Shown: positions 51,763-60,121 of the stretch, in pieces
Numbering within the stretch: the first letter of the stretch is position 1
Layout of the letters: every line of letters begins with the position of its first letter
Assembly: GCF_019801175.1 (NCBI RefSeq)
Contig: NZ_JAHVJR010000001.1
Location: forward strand, 2,728,001 to 2,792,000
Source of the DNA: Vannielia litorea
GTDB lineage: Bacteria > Pseudomonadota > Alphaproteobacteria > Rhodobacterales > Rhodobacteraceae
Length of the DNA: 64,000 bases
Reading direction: 5' to 3'
Notes under the pieces: model-generated
What the model saw: only the letters and a program-made list of their open reading frames with translations
Told to the model about the DNA's origin: nothing
The model's database searches: none
Program-made: the position numbers and the translations under genes

Positions 51763-52719
51763 CTATCGGGCGTTGTTGGAGGCCAGACGGTCTTTGACCA
51801 ACTCAAGCAGACGGCGCGCAGCCGGTGACGCGATCCGATCACGCGGGCTCAGCACGCAATAGGGTTCGATCGTGATTGGGGTGCGCACGTCGAGCAGTAC
51901 CAAGTCGGCGCTGTAGGGCGGTGAGAGGAGCAGGTCGGCCACCTCCTGCGTGATCACCGCGATGACGTCAGAGTCGCGCAGAAGGGCCATGATCGCGACG
52001 ACCGAGGCCGTCTTGATCAGGTTTTCGGGCAGGTCGATCCCCTCTTCGTGAAAGGCGATCTCGAGCGCATGGCGGATCGGCGCGCCACGGTCCTGCATTG
52101 TCCAGAGCGCGCCCTGCAGGTCGGCCAGCGCAACAGGCCCGGCTTCGGCCATGGGGTGGCCGCGGCGGACCATGAGCAAGACCGATTCCGTCTGCGCCGG
52201 GAAGATATCGAACTGGCGTGTGTAGTCGTGTGGGCCGATGCGGCTGAGCGTGAAGTCGAACTCGCCGCGCTCGAGCCCGTGCATCAGTTGCGCCGACGAG
52301 GAGACATCCAGCGACACATCCACCAGCGGTGCCTGCCGTTTCATCTCAAGAACTGCCGGGATCACGACGGCCAATGCACCGCCGGTCACCGCCCCAACGC
52401 GCACCGACCCGCCCTCGCCACCGAGATGTGCATCGAACTCTGCCGACATCGCGTCGGCGCCGCGGACGAGCTGGGCCGCATGGCGAACCAGCACCTCACC
52501 CGCCGGGGTTGGCACCATACCTTTGGGTCTGCGCTCGAAGAGCTCCGTGGTGAGCTGAGTTTCGAGGTCTGCCAGCATGCGCGAGGCAGCGGGTGTGGTC
52601 ATGCCGCAAGCTTCCGCCGCGAGCCGCAGCTTGCCGAGCCGTGCAATGGCCGCCACCAGCCGAAGCTGCACCAGACGGAGGGAGCGAAGATAAAGTCCCA
52701 ATGTAGATGGCCCCTCCAT
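51763..52719 (-). CDS. LysR-type regulator (GbpR-like) next to the arabinofuranosidase operon
   Basis: A 318-residue LysR regulator. The HTH is in RLVAAIARLGKLRLAAEACG then MTTPAASRMLADLETQL (about residues 20-56), followed by the effector domain from about 95 (VRVGAVTGGALAVVIPAV). The N-terminus and the MTTPAASRMLADLE helix resemble GbpR-type regulators that control sugar uptake in Rhizobiaceae. It lies 102 bp upstream of abfA on the same strand, so it could be cotranscribed or transcribed separately. Arabinose or an oligosaccharide is the likely effector, by context. Confidence 0.9.
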   Translation of the reverse strand: MEGPSTLGLYLRSLRLVQLRLVAAIARLGKLRLAAEACGMTTPAASRMLADLETQLTTELFERRPKGMVPTPAGEVLVRHAAQLVRGADAMSAEFDAHLGGEGGSVRVGAVTGGALAVVIPAVLEMKRQAPLVDVSLDVSSSAQLMHGLERGEFDFTLSRIGPHDYTRQFDIFPAQTESVLLMVRRGHPMAEAGPVALADLQGALWTMQDRGAPIRHALEIAFHEEGIDLPENLIKTASVVAIMALLRDSDVIAVITQEVADLLLSPPYSADLVLLDVRTPITIEPYCVLSPRDRIASPAARRLLELVKDRLASNNAR

Positions 52720-52918
52720 GTTGCCGGGCGCATTCCGGCGGTCGTTAGATGGCAGTGTGCACCGATACCCGCAAGATGCCGACCCTGCTGTGAGAGGAGA
52801 GGCTTAGTTGGAAGCGGTTCCGGTCGGGTGGCCTAGCGTGACGCCCGGCGCACTATTGCGGCACGTTGTGCAGGGAGCACCAGCCGACGAAAGCGGAACT
52901 CCACGCTATTCCCGCCGC

Positions 52919-53593
52919 TCAAACGCTGTTCTTCACACGGTTCCAGGTGTTCATGAGGTGGCCGGCCATGATGTCGCCGAGGGCGGGGCCGTCGCGGCGG
53001 GAGAGGCATTCGGCCATTTTCTCGTGTTCGTCCACGGCGGCGGCCCAATATTCCGGCTTACGATTGCCCATGAAGCGGATGCGCTTCAGCCGGGCCTGAA
53101 TGTTGCGCTGCATTTCCTGCAGGGTTTCGTTGCCCGACAGCTCGGAGAGCATGGTGTGGAAGTCCTGGTTGAGCTTGTAGTAGGCCAGCCGCTCGCGCTT
53201 TTCATAGAGCGCCAACATCTCGCGGTGCAGGCTCAGGAGGGCCTCGATCTCTTCGTCGCTGGCGCGCTCGCAGGTGAGGTTGCCGGCGAGCTTTTCGAGG
53301 TGGGCGAGCACTTCGAGCATGGAAAACACGTCTTGCGCGGTCAGCTTGCGGACCACCGCCCCGCGTGAGGGGCGGATGATCACCAACCCTTCGGCGGCCA
53401 GGGTGCGCAGAGCCTCGCGGAAGGGCGTACGCGACACTTCAAGCTGCTCGATCAGGCGGGTTTCGTCAATTCGGCTGCCCGGTTCGAGGTAGCCCTCGAT
53501 GATCAGATCTCGAATGCCGTCGGCAACTTGATCGTGAAGGGTCCGCTTTCGGATCGCGACGGGGCCGCCCGTCGTGACACCACCATTATCCAT
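52919..53593 (-). CDS. GntR family transcriptional regulator (FCD domain)
   Basis: A 224-residue FadR-subfamily regulator. The wHTH contains DETRLIEQLEVSRTPFREAL then RTLAAEGLVIIRPSRGAVV (about residues 42-80). The FCD effector domain follows (about 90-220) with metal-binding His and Asp candidates in YKLNQDFHTMLSELSGN and VDEHEKMAECLSRRD. I use the ATG at 53593; longer starts run into the operator region. It diverges from the PdxA-like/TRAP cluster; inverted repeats in the gap (53665-53696) are the probable operator. Likely effector: an organic or sugar acid imported by the TRAP system. Confidence 0.93.
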   Translation of the reverse strand: MDNGGVTTGGPVAIRKRTLHDQVADGIRDLIIEGYLEPGSRIDETRLIEQLEVSRTPFREALRTLAAEGLVIIRPSRGAVVRKLTAQDVFSMLEVLAHLEKLAGNLTCERASDEEIEALLSLHREMLALYEKRERLAYYKLNQDFHTMLSELSGNETLQEMQRNIQARLKRIRFMGNRKPEYWAAAVDEHEKMAECLSRRDGPALGDIMAGHLMNTWNRVKNSV

Positions 53594-53664
53594 TCCACTG
53601 TGCTCCCGGCTTACGTCGTCTCGGCAACTATAGAACCTCTTGCCAACTGCGGCGAGGCCATGCA

Positions 53665-53696
53665 ATGTATTTCGTATACAAAATGAGGAAATACAT
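53665..53696. promoter_or_regulatory. probable GntR operator: nested inverted repeats
   Basis: ATGTATTTC (53665-53673) is repeated inverted as GAAATACAT (53688-53696), with a GTATAC palindrome between them at 53674-53679. The right arm overlaps the PdxA-like ATG at 53695, so bound repressor would block both transcription and the start region. Confidence 0.65.
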
Positions 53697-54777
53697 GAAT
53701 CACCAACAGCGAGTGGCTTTCGCCATAGGCGATGCAGGGGGAATCAGCCCGGAGCTGAGCGCCCGCGTGATTGCGGATGCCGAGGCCAACCGCGGCGATA
53801 TGGTCGTGATCGGGGACGCGCGGGTGCTCGCCATGGGGGCGCGGCACGCAGGCCTCGAGATCGACCTGCCGGTGCTGACGCCGGAGCAGGCGGCCGATGG
53901 CCTGCCGGAGTGCACGGTTCTGGTGGACATGGCCAATTGCGACCCGGAGACGCTTAAGCTTGGGGAATCCTGCCGCGAAACCGGGGCCGCCTCATTGCAG
54001 AATTTCGCGGCCGCGCTGCGGCTGGCCAATGCCGGGCTTGCCGGTTGCGCCTTTTTCACCCCATTCAACAAGCATGGGATGCGCCTAGCGCGGCCTGACT
54101 ACGTTGACGAAATCGGCTTCATCAATGCCACCATCGACGCCAAGCGGAGCGGGCGAGAGTTCAACGTGCTGGACGAGGTCTGGAACGCGCGGGTCACATC
54201 GCACATTCCGCTGCGCGAAGTGGCCGATGTACTCAACACCGACCGGATTTACGACGCGCTCTGCCTGACGGTGGAAACCATGGAGAACGCCGGGTTCGAA
54301 CGGCCCCGCATCGGCGTGGCGGCGCTCAACCCACACGCAGGCGACGGGCGCAACTTTGGCACCGAAGACGAGGACATGCTGCTTCCGGCGGTGCAAAGAG
54401 CGCAGGCGCGCCAGATGGCCGTGACCGGGCCGATCCCTTCGGATACTGTCTTCGTGCGGGCGTTGAAGGGCGAGTTCGACGCGGTGCTGACCATGTTCCA
54501 TGATCAGGGCCAGATCGCGATGAAGCTGATCGGCTTCGACCGCGGGGTGACGCTGATCGCGGGCTATCCGTTTACGATCGTGACCCCGGCACATGGCACA
54601 GCCTATGACATCGCCGGTCAGGGCGTGGCCGATACCGGGGCAACCTTCAACGCCGTCGCGCTCGGGCGCAAGCTGGCCGCGCGCGCCGCGCGAGCCGAAG
54701 CCCCGGCGGACCTGTCGCCAGAAGAGATGACCGCCCTGTTCCGGGGCCCGGCACTAGAGGACGCGACACAGAGCTGA
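53695..54777 (+). CDS. PdxA-family (4-hydroxythreonine-4-phosphate dehydrogenase-like) protein
   Basis: A 360-residue PdxA-family dehydrogenase. Family blocks: FAIGDAGGISPELSARVI at the N-terminus, FFTPFNKHGMRLARPDYVDE (about residues 122-141), ALNPHAGDGRNFGTEDED (about 208-225), GPIPSDTVFVRAL and MFHDQGQIAMKLIGFDRGV (about 267-285) with the metal-binding His and Asp. Catabolic PdxA2 enzymes oxidise 4-phospho-D-threonate/erythronate, and TphB acts on a cis-dihydrodiol, so B6 synthesis is not the only possibility. The context (GntR, TRAP, beta-hydroxyacid dehydrogenase) favours a catabolic role. GAGGA precedes the ATG at 53695; 53683 is an alternative. Confidence 0.88.
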   Translation: MNHQQRVAFAIGDAGGISPELSARVIADAEANRGDMVVIGDARVLAMGARHAGLEIDLPVLTPEQAADGLPECTVLVDMANCDPETLKLGESCRETGAASLQNFAAALRLANAGLAGCAFFTPFNKHGMRLARPDYVDEIGFINATIDAKRSGREFNVLDEVWNARVTSHIPLREVADVLNTDRIYDALCLTVETMENAGFERPRIGVAALNPHAGDGRNFGTEDEDMLLPAVQRAQARQMAVTGPIPSDTVFVRALKGEFDAVLTMFHDQGQIAMKLIGFDRGVTLIAGYPFTIVTPAHGTAYDIAGQGVADTGATFNAVALGRKLAARAARAEAPADLSPEEMTALFRGPALEDATQS

Positions 54778-54780
54778 ACA

Positions 54781-54798
54781 CAGGCCCGGAAGGGCCTG
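54781..54798 (+). terminator. intercistronic hairpin between pdxA-like and dctP
   Basis: CAGGCCC (54781-54787) pairs with GGGCCTG (54792-54798) around a GGAA tetraloop, 4 bases after the PdxA-like stop. It may protect upstream mRNA or mark a processing site; no T-tract follows. Confidence 0.6.
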
Positions 54799-54839
54799 AC
54801 CGGCGGCAGCACCGCCACCAACCAAAGGGAGGAAGACCA

Positions 54840-55823
54840 TTGAAACTCAAGGCCGCAATCTTCGGCGCCGCATCGCTCGCCATGATGGCCGGCACGGCCG
54901 TGGCGCAGGAAGAGATCATCTTCGGCATCAGCGCCGCAACCGGCTCGCTTCAGCAACAGAGCGCAAGCGAGTTTGCCCGCCGTGCCAACGAAAAGCTGGG
55001 CGACACCGCTGTCGTCAAGGTCTTTGACAGCTCGCAGCTGGGCAAAGACAAGGACATGCTCCAGAAGATCAAGCTGGGCACCATGCACCTGACGCTACCC
55101 TCCTCGATCATGCCCGAGATCGCCGCCGAATACGCGATCTTCGACCTGCCGTTCCTCGTGGCCGACCGCGATCATCTCGCCCGGATCGACGAGACCTTCT
55201 TCAAGGACGTGCTGGTGCCTGCCGCCGAGGCGCAGGGCTATCGCCCGCTTGCGGTTTGGGAGAACGGCTTTCGCCAGATCACCAACAACGAGCGCCCGAT
55301 CAACACTCCCGCCGATCTCGAAGGGCTGAAGATCCGCACGCCCAACTCGTCCTGGCGGGTGGCCATGTTCAGCGAATACGGCGCCAACCCGACGCCAATG
55401 TCGTTCTCCGAGGTCTTCGTGGCCTTGCAGACCGGCGTGATCGACGGGCAGGAAAACCCGCTGACCAACATTGCGGGCGGCAAGCTGAACGAGGTGCAGA
55501 AATACCTGTCGATGTCGGGCCACGTCTACTCGCCCGCCTATCCGACGGTGGGTGTGGCGGCCTTCGAGAAGCTCGACCCGGAAATCCAGCAGGTTCTGAC
55601 CGAGACCGCACAGGAAGTCGCGCTCTGGGCACGCGAACAGGGGGCGGAGCAGGACGGTGCGCTGCTGAAGGAGCTTGAAGAGGGCGGCATGGAGGTCAAC
55701 GTGGCCGACCGTGATGCCTTTGTCGAAGCCTCCGCGCCGCTCTACGAAAAATTCGCCGCAGAGGTCGAAGGCGGCCAGGCGATGATCGACCAGGTCCTGT
55801 CGCTCGCGGACGGCGACTCCTGA
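54840..55823 (+). CDS. dctP: TRAP transporter substrate-binding protein (DctP), system 1
   Basis: A 327-residue periplasmic DctP-type binding protein with a Sec signal peptide (KLKAAIFGAASLAMMAGTAVAQ). The carboxylate-binding region includes RQITNNERPINTPADLEGLK then IRTPNSSWRVAMFSEYG (about residues 140-175), with the conserved Arg that binds the substrate carboxylate, and VFVALQTGVIDGQENPLTNI (about 196-215). The start codon is TTG at 54840, with GGAGG 7 bp upstream. Likely substrate: a sugar acid or hydroxy acid, from the flanking dehydrogenases. Confidence 0.93.
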   Translation: MKLKAAIFGAASLAMMAGTAVAQEEIIFGISAATGSLQQQSASEFARRANEKLGDTAVVKVFDSSQLGKDKDMLQKIKLGTMHLTLPSSIMPEIAAEYAIFDLPFLVADRDHLARIDETFFKDVLVPAAEAQGYRPLAVWENGFRQITNNERPINTPADLEGLKIRTPNSSWRVAMFSEYGANPTPMSFSEVFVALQTGVIDGQENPLTNIAGGKLNEVQKYLSMSGHVYSPAYPTVGVAAFEKLDPEIQQVLTETAQEVALWAREQGAEQDGALLKELEEGGMEVNVADRDAFVEASAPLYEKFAAEVEGGQAMIDQVLSLADGDS

Positions 55824-55855
55824 CCTGAACAGACCTGATCCGACCCAGTCGGACC

Positions 55856-55883
55856 GGGGCGCATCGCAGCCGTGATGCGCCCC
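55856..55883 (+). terminator. intercistronic hairpin after binding-protein gene (TRAP system 1)
   Basis: GGGGCGCATC (55856-55865) pairs perfectly with GATGCGCCCC (55874-55883), loop of 8 bases. It lies 33 bases after the dctP stop and 38 bases before the dctQ ATG. Confidence 0.75.
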
Positions 55884-55920
55884 ACGCTCCTCTCCCTCAT
55901 TCTCGCAAACGGACCGTGCA

Positions 55921-56487
55921 ATGCTCGACCGCGTCATTCATTGGCTCGATATCCTCCTGCAAGTCTTCACCGTCACGCTGATCGTCATCCTTGCGGTGAT
56001 CGTGCTGCTGGCGGTCGGCTTTCGTTATTCGGGCAACTCGCTGATCTGGTATGACGAGGTCGCGGTGCTGCTCTTGGCCTGGATCACCTTCAGCGGTGCG
56101 GCCCTTGCGGTGTTGCGCGATGCGCACCTCGGGTTCTCGGGGCTCATGTTCGGCCTGCCGCTGCCGGGCCGCATGGCGCTGTTCTGGCTGGTGGAGGCGA
56201 TCTTCTTCGCCATCTTCGCCATCGTCCTCTGGGCCGGCTGGACCATCCTTGGCATCTTCGGCAACGAAACCATGACCACCCTGCGCTTTGTGCCGCGCAG
56301 CGTTGTGCAGGGCATTTTGCCGGTGAGTGCGGCGCTGATCCTGCTTGGCCGGGGGCTGACGGTGCCCAAGCGCTTGGCCCTTGTCCGCTCGGGCGTTGAC
56401 CCGGAAACCCGCGAAATCCAGCACGAGATTGCCCGCGCCGAGGCAGAGCTTGCCCGCACCCGCGCCGCTACGGAGACAGACAGATGA
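55921..56487 (+). CDS. dctQ: TRAP transporter small permease (DctQ), system 1
   Basis: A 188-residue small membrane subunit with four predicted helices (about residues 12-34, 48-66, 88-110, 132-150). ALAVLRDAHLGFSGLMFGLP after helix 2 is typical. The C-terminal tail is a charged helix (EIQHEIARAEAELARTRAA), longer than in many DctQ proteins. It overlaps the large permease gene (ATGA). It bridges the binding protein and the transport subunit. Confidence 0.92.
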   Translation: MLDRVIHWLDILLQVFTVTLIVILAVIVLLAVGFRYSGNSLIWYDEVAVLLLAWITFSGAALAVLRDAHLGFSGLMFGLPLPGRMALFWLVEAIFFAIFAIVLWAGWTILGIFGNETMTTLRFVPRSVVQGILPVSAALILLGRGLTVPKRLALVRSGVDPETREIQHEIARAEAELARTRAATETDR

Positions 56488-57770
56488 CCGAAGCCCTTAT
56501 CCTTCTGTCGATGTTCCTGATGATCGGCTTTGGCGTGCCCATCGCTGTGGCGATCCTCGGCAGCGCCCTGATGGGGGTTTTCATCCTCAACGGCCACCTT
56601 GGCTTTCTGAACGCGGCGCTCTCGCTCTATGACGGGGCCACCAGCTTTCCGCTGATCGCCATCCCGCTCTTCATCCTCGCCGGGGCGCTGATGAACACCG
56701 GCGGCATCTCGACCCGGCTGATCGCCTTTGTCTCGGCGCTGATCGGCTTTGTCCGTGGCGGGCTGGCCATGGTCAACGTGGGCGTGTCGCTGTTCTTTGC
56801 CGAAATTTCCGGCTCCGCTGTGGCCGATGTGGCCGCCACCGGCTCGGTGCTGATCCCGGCGATGAAGAAGAAGGGCTATACCCCGCGCTTTGCCGCCGCG
56901 CTGACCTCCTCCACTGCCTCGCTGGCGATCATCATTCCGCCTTCCATTCCGATGATCCTCTATGGCGCCCTGTCGGACACCTCGATCGTCAAGCTCTTCG
57001 TCGCGGGCATTGTACCCGGCCTGCTTGGCGCGGCGCTGCTGATGGGGCTCAGCTACTACTTCGCCGTGCGCTACGACCTGCCGCGCGAGGAGAGCTTCAG
57101 CCTCTGCCGCCTGTGGCAGGCGACCAAGGACGCGATCTGGGCGCTGATCCTGCCGGTCATCATTCTCGGCGGCATCTTCGGCGGCATCGTCACCGCGACC
57201 GAGGGCGCGGGGCTGGCCGTGTTGGCGGCGCTCTTGATCGGCGGGTTCATCTACCGCGAGCTGAGCTTTCGCAAGCTCTACGATGCGCTTGTCGACGGGG
57301 TGAACCAGACCTCGGTGGTGATGCTGCTTGTTGCCTCCTCCGCGGTGCTGGGCCTTTACCTGACCGAAACCGAGCTACCGCAGCGGCTGGCGCAGGGCAT
57401 CACCGGGATCACCACCAATCCGCTGGCGGTGCTGATGATCATCAACGTCTTTCTGCTCTTCGTGGGCATGGTGCTGCATGGCGCGGCGGCGATCATCCTG
57501 ACGGTGCCGATCTTCATGCCGCTGGTGAATCAGCTGGGCATCGACCCGATCCAGTTCGGCATCCTGCTGACGCTGAACATCGCCCTCGGCCAGCAGACAC
57601 CGCCGGTGGCCAGCGTGCTGGTTACCGCCTGCTCGATTGCCAAGACCGACGTGTGGAGCACCACCCGGACCAACCTGCCCTTCATCGGCGTGCTGGTGTT
57701 GGTGTTGCTGCTGGTCACCTACGTGCCTGCCGTGTCACTCTCGCTGGTGAACGCATTGTATGGGCCGTAA
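56484..57770 (+). CDS. dctM: TRAP transporter large permease (DctM), system 1
   Basis: A 428-residue transport subunit of the TRAP family, using an ion gradient to import the substrate held by DctP. About twelve hydrophobic segments. Signatures include FFAEISGSAVADVAATGSVL (about residues 105-124) and STASLAIIIPPSIPMILYGA (about 144-163), which line the substrate and sodium sites, and LNIALGQQTPPVASVLVTAC in the second half. The start overlaps the dctQ stop (ATGA). Its 3' end overlaps an alternative start of the next dehydrogenase gene. Confidence 0.95.
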   Translation: MTEALILLSMFLMIGFGVPIAVAILGSALMGVFILNGHLGFLNAALSLYDGATSFPLIAIPLFILAGALMNTGGISTRLIAFVSALIGFVRGGLAMVNVGVSLFFAEISGSAVADVAATGSVLIPAMKKKGYTPRFAAALTSSTASLAIIIPPSIPMILYGALSDTSIVKLFVAGIVPGLLGAALLMGLSYYFAVRYDLPREESFSLCRLWQATKDAIWALILPVIILGGIFGGIVTATEGAGLAVLAALLIGGFIYRELSFRKLYDALVDGVNQTSVVMLLVASSAVLGLYLTETELPQRLAQGITGITTNPLAVLMIINVFLLFVGMVLHGAAAIILTVPIFMPLVNQLGIDPIQFGILLTLNIALGQQTPPVASVLVTACSIAKTDVWSTTRTNLPFIGVLVLVLLLVTYVPAVSLSLVNALYGP

Positions 57771-57774
57771 CGAG

Positions 57775-58647
57775 ATGACCGATAGCAAACCCTCGATCGG
57801 CGTGATCGGCGCCGGAATGATGGGCGGGGGCATGGCCGCCAGCCTGCTGCGCACCGGCCACGCTGTGACGGTGCTGGCGCATCGAAAACGCGAGACGGTG
57901 GACCGGCTGATTGCCGAGGGCGCAACGGAAGCGGGCTCCGCCGCAGACCTTGCCGCATCGGTCGATGTGGTGCTCACATGCCTGCCCGATGGCCCGGCGG
58001 TGGAAGCCTGCGCCGAGGAGATCCTTCTATCCCTCTCGCCCGGGGCGCTCTGGATCGACACCACCACGTCGGACCCCGAAGTCACCCGCCGCGTTGCGGC
58101 AAAGTTGGACGCGCGCGGCGTGACATTTGCCGACGCGCCGGTCACCGGCAGCCCCGCGCAGGCCGAGGCGGGTGAGCTGGCCTCGCTGGTGGGGTGCCGA
58201 GAGGATGCGTTTGAGCGGGTGAAGGCGGTTGTTTCGAAGTACTCGCGCGTTGTGCGCAGGTTCGGCGAGGTCGGCACCGGCCATACCGCCAAGCTGATGA
58301 ACAACCTCGTGACGCAAGGCACCATGACCCTGCTCGCGGAATCCTACACCGCCGCCCGCAGGCTGGGCGTAGACTGGCAGGCGCTTTACGATGTGATGTG
58401 CACAGGGGCCGCCCGCTCGGGCACGCTGGAGAAGGCAGTGGGCCCGGCGCTTCAAGGCGACTTCGATGGCGCACGGTTTACCATCCGAAATGGCGAAAAA
58501 GACCTGCGGTATGCCTTGGCAACCCTCGGCCCCGAGGCCGAGGTGGGCCGCGCGGCCCATGCCGTGATGTTGCGGCACGTGGAAGAGGGCCGCGGCGACG
58601 AGTTCATCAGCCGCATGCTGCAACCAGCTTCGAAGAACAAGGGCTGA
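57775..58647 (+). CDS. NAD(P)-dependent beta-hydroxyacid dehydrogenase (HIBADH/LtnD family)
   Basis: A 290-residue 3-hydroxyisobutyrate dehydrogenase-family enzyme. The cofactor site is GVIGAGMMGGGMAASLLRTGH (about residues 9-29), the substrate loop DAPVTGSPAQAEAGELASLVG (about 116-136) and the catalytic Lys is in GTGHTAKLMNNL (about 163-174). Family members act on 2-hydroxymethyl-3-oxo acids, tartronate semialdehyde or L-threonate. In this TRAP/PdxA-like cluster oxidation of an acid sugar (LtnD-type) is plausible. The ATG at 57775 lies 4 bp after the dctM stop; an ATG at 57760 overlaps it. Confidence 0.9.
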   Translation: MTDSKPSIGVIGAGMMGGGMAASLLRTGHAVTVLAHRKRETVDRLIAEGATEAGSAADLAASVDVVLTCLPDGPAVEACAEEILLSLSPGALWIDTTTSDPEVTRRVAAKLDARGVTFADAPVTGSPAQAEAGELASLVGCREDAFERVKAVVSKYSRVVRRFGEVGTGHTAKLMNNLVTQGTMTLLAESYTAARRLGVDWQALYDVMCTGAARSGTLEKAVGPALQGDFDGARFTIRNGEKDLRYALATLGPEAEVGRAAHAVMLRHVEEGRGDEFISRMLQPASKNKG

Positions 58648-58872
58648 AAAGGGCTCGTCCCTCTGGGCCCTGAGGGGCGGCGGACGTGTGCCTTTTGGTT
58701 TGTCTGCCGTGAAGCGCGCCGGGCGGGAAAAACCGCGATCACCCTCATCCCTACCCGGACTTTTTCTGCGCCTGCAAAGGAGATGCGGCTCTGACGTTTG
58801 CATGAGCCCGAAAGCTTTTTCTTGAGACGTTGTCGCGATGAGTTAACATGACAAGCGCACAGATCGGGCTGC

Positions 58873-58890
58873 TGCAACCATGAGGTTGCA
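58873..58890. promoter_or_regulatory. perfect inverted repeat upstream of TRAP system 2
   Basis: TGCAACCATGAGGTTGCA: 7-bp arms TGCAACC/GGTTGCA with a 4-base centre, 33 bp upstream of the DctP ATG at 58923. It may be a regulator operator or a small leader hairpin. The rest of the 275-bp gap shows no gene. Confidence 0.5.
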
Positions 58891-58922
58891 CATTCGAGAC
58901 GTGTTCTCAGGGAGGAGAAAAG

Positions 58923-60047
58923 ATGAAACCACAAAAGTATGACCGTCGCTCGTTTTTGAAGAAAAGCGCCTTGGCGGGAACTGCGGCCACGGGTGCCGTG
59001 CTGGCGGCTCCGGCCGTTCTGGCCCAGTCGCCGATCGTCGTGAAGATGCAAACATCCTGGCCCGCGTCCGACATCTGGGACGAGTTCGCCAAGGACTACG
59101 CCATGCGCGTTGACGAAATGTCTGGCGGGCGGCTCAAGGTCGATGTTCTGCCTGCGGGCGCCGTTGTGGCCGCGTTCCAGGTTCTGGACGCCGTGAACGA
59201 CGGGCTGCTCGACGCCGCGCACTCGGTACCGGTCTACTGGTACGGCAAGAACAAGGCGGCCTCGCTCTTCGGCACCGGCCCGGTGTTCGGCGGCTCGGCC
59301 ACCACGATGCTGAGCTGGTTCTATGAGGGCGGTGGCGCGGAGCTTTACCGCGAGCTGACCCAGGACATCATGGGCCTCGATATCGTCGGCTACATGGGCT
59401 TCCCGATGTTCGCGCAACCGTTCGGCTGGTTCAAAGGCGAGGTCAACACGGTGGCCGACCTTCAGGGCTTCAAGTATCGCACAGTGGGCCTGGCGGCCGA
59501 CCTGATGCAGAAGCTCGGCATGTCGGTCGCACAGTTGCCCGGCGGCGAGATCGTTCCGGCGATGGAGCGCGGCGTGATCGACGCCTTCGAGTTCAACAAC
59601 CCGACCTCGGACCGCCGCTTTGGGGCGCAGGACGTGGCGACGAACTACTACCTGTCGTCCTATCACCAGGCCTCGGAGAGCTTTGAGTTCCTGTTCTCGC
59701 GGACCTTCCTCGAAGACCTCGACCCGGACCTTCAGGCGATCATGAAATACGCCGTGGAAGCCGCCTCGACGGCGAACACCGCCAAGGCGATGCGCCAGTA
59801 CTCGACCGACCTGGCCGAGTTGCAGGAGGCGGGCGTGACCGTGAAGCGGACATCGAAGGAAATCCTCGATGCCCAGCTGAAAGCATGGGATGAGCTGATC
59901 CCCGAGCTGGAGCAGGACGAGTTCATGAAGCGCTGCCTCGACAGCCAGCGCGAGTGGGTCGAGAAGGTGGCCTACTACGAGCTGATGAACGCGCCCGACT
60001 ACGCCCTCGCTTTCGAGCACTACTTCCCGGGCAAGCTGGCCCTCTGA
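58923..60047 (+). CDS. TRAP transporter substrate-binding protein (DctP, TakP-like), system 2
   Basis: A 374-residue periplasmic binding protein exported by the Tat route: YDRRSFLKKSALAGTAATG (about residues 6-24) carries the twin-arginine motif. The core VKMQTSWPASDIWDEFAKDY, FKYRTVGLAADLMQKLGMSV (about 182-201) and LPGGEIVPAMERGVIDAFEF then NNPTSDRRFG (about 204-233) are typical of the TakP/mannitol-chloroaromatic subgroup, which binds 2-oxo acids often as dimers with a metal. GGGAGGAG lies upstream of the ATG. Together with the amidase downstream this suggests import of an oxo acid or amide-bearing acid; the substrate is inferred. Confidence 0.92.
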   Translation: MKPQKYDRRSFLKKSALAGTAATGAVLAAPAVLAQSPIVVKMQTSWPASDIWDEFAKDYAMRVDEMSGGRLKVDVLPAGAVVAAFQVLDAVNDGLLDAAHSVPVYWYGKNKAASLFGTGPVFGGSATTMLSWFYEGGGAELYRELTQDIMGLDIVGYMGFPMFAQPFGWFKGEVNTVADLQGFKYRTVGLAADLMQKLGMSVAQLPGGEIVPAMERGVIDAFEFNNPTSDRRFGAQDVATNYYLSSYHQASESFEFLFSRTFLEDLDPDLQAIMKYAVEAASTANTAKAMRQYSTDLAELQEAGVTVKRTSKEILDAQLKAWDELIPELEQDEFMKRCLDSQREWVEKVAYYELMNAPDYALAFEHYFPGKLAL

Positions 60048-60068
60048 GCCAATTGGCCTGACAAAACT

Positions 60069-60095
60069 CCCCGGCGCGGCGGTTCCGCGCCGGGG
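60069..60095 (+). terminator. intercistronic hairpin after binding-protein gene (TRAP system 2)
   Basis: CCCCGGCGCGG (60069-60079) pairs perfectly with CCGCGCCGGGG (60085-60095), an 11-bp stem with a 5-base loop. It lies 22 bases after the dctP stop and 27 bases before the dctQ start. AAATT follows, not a T-tract. Confidence 0.8.
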
Positions 60096-60121
60096 AAATT
60101 GACTGTGGGGAGGGGACAACC

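Noticed and set aside
58658..58675. Near-palindrome CCCTCTGGGCCCTGAGGG after the HIBADH-like gene as a terminator
   Set aside because: One mismatched pair in the stem and no T-tract; too weak to call.
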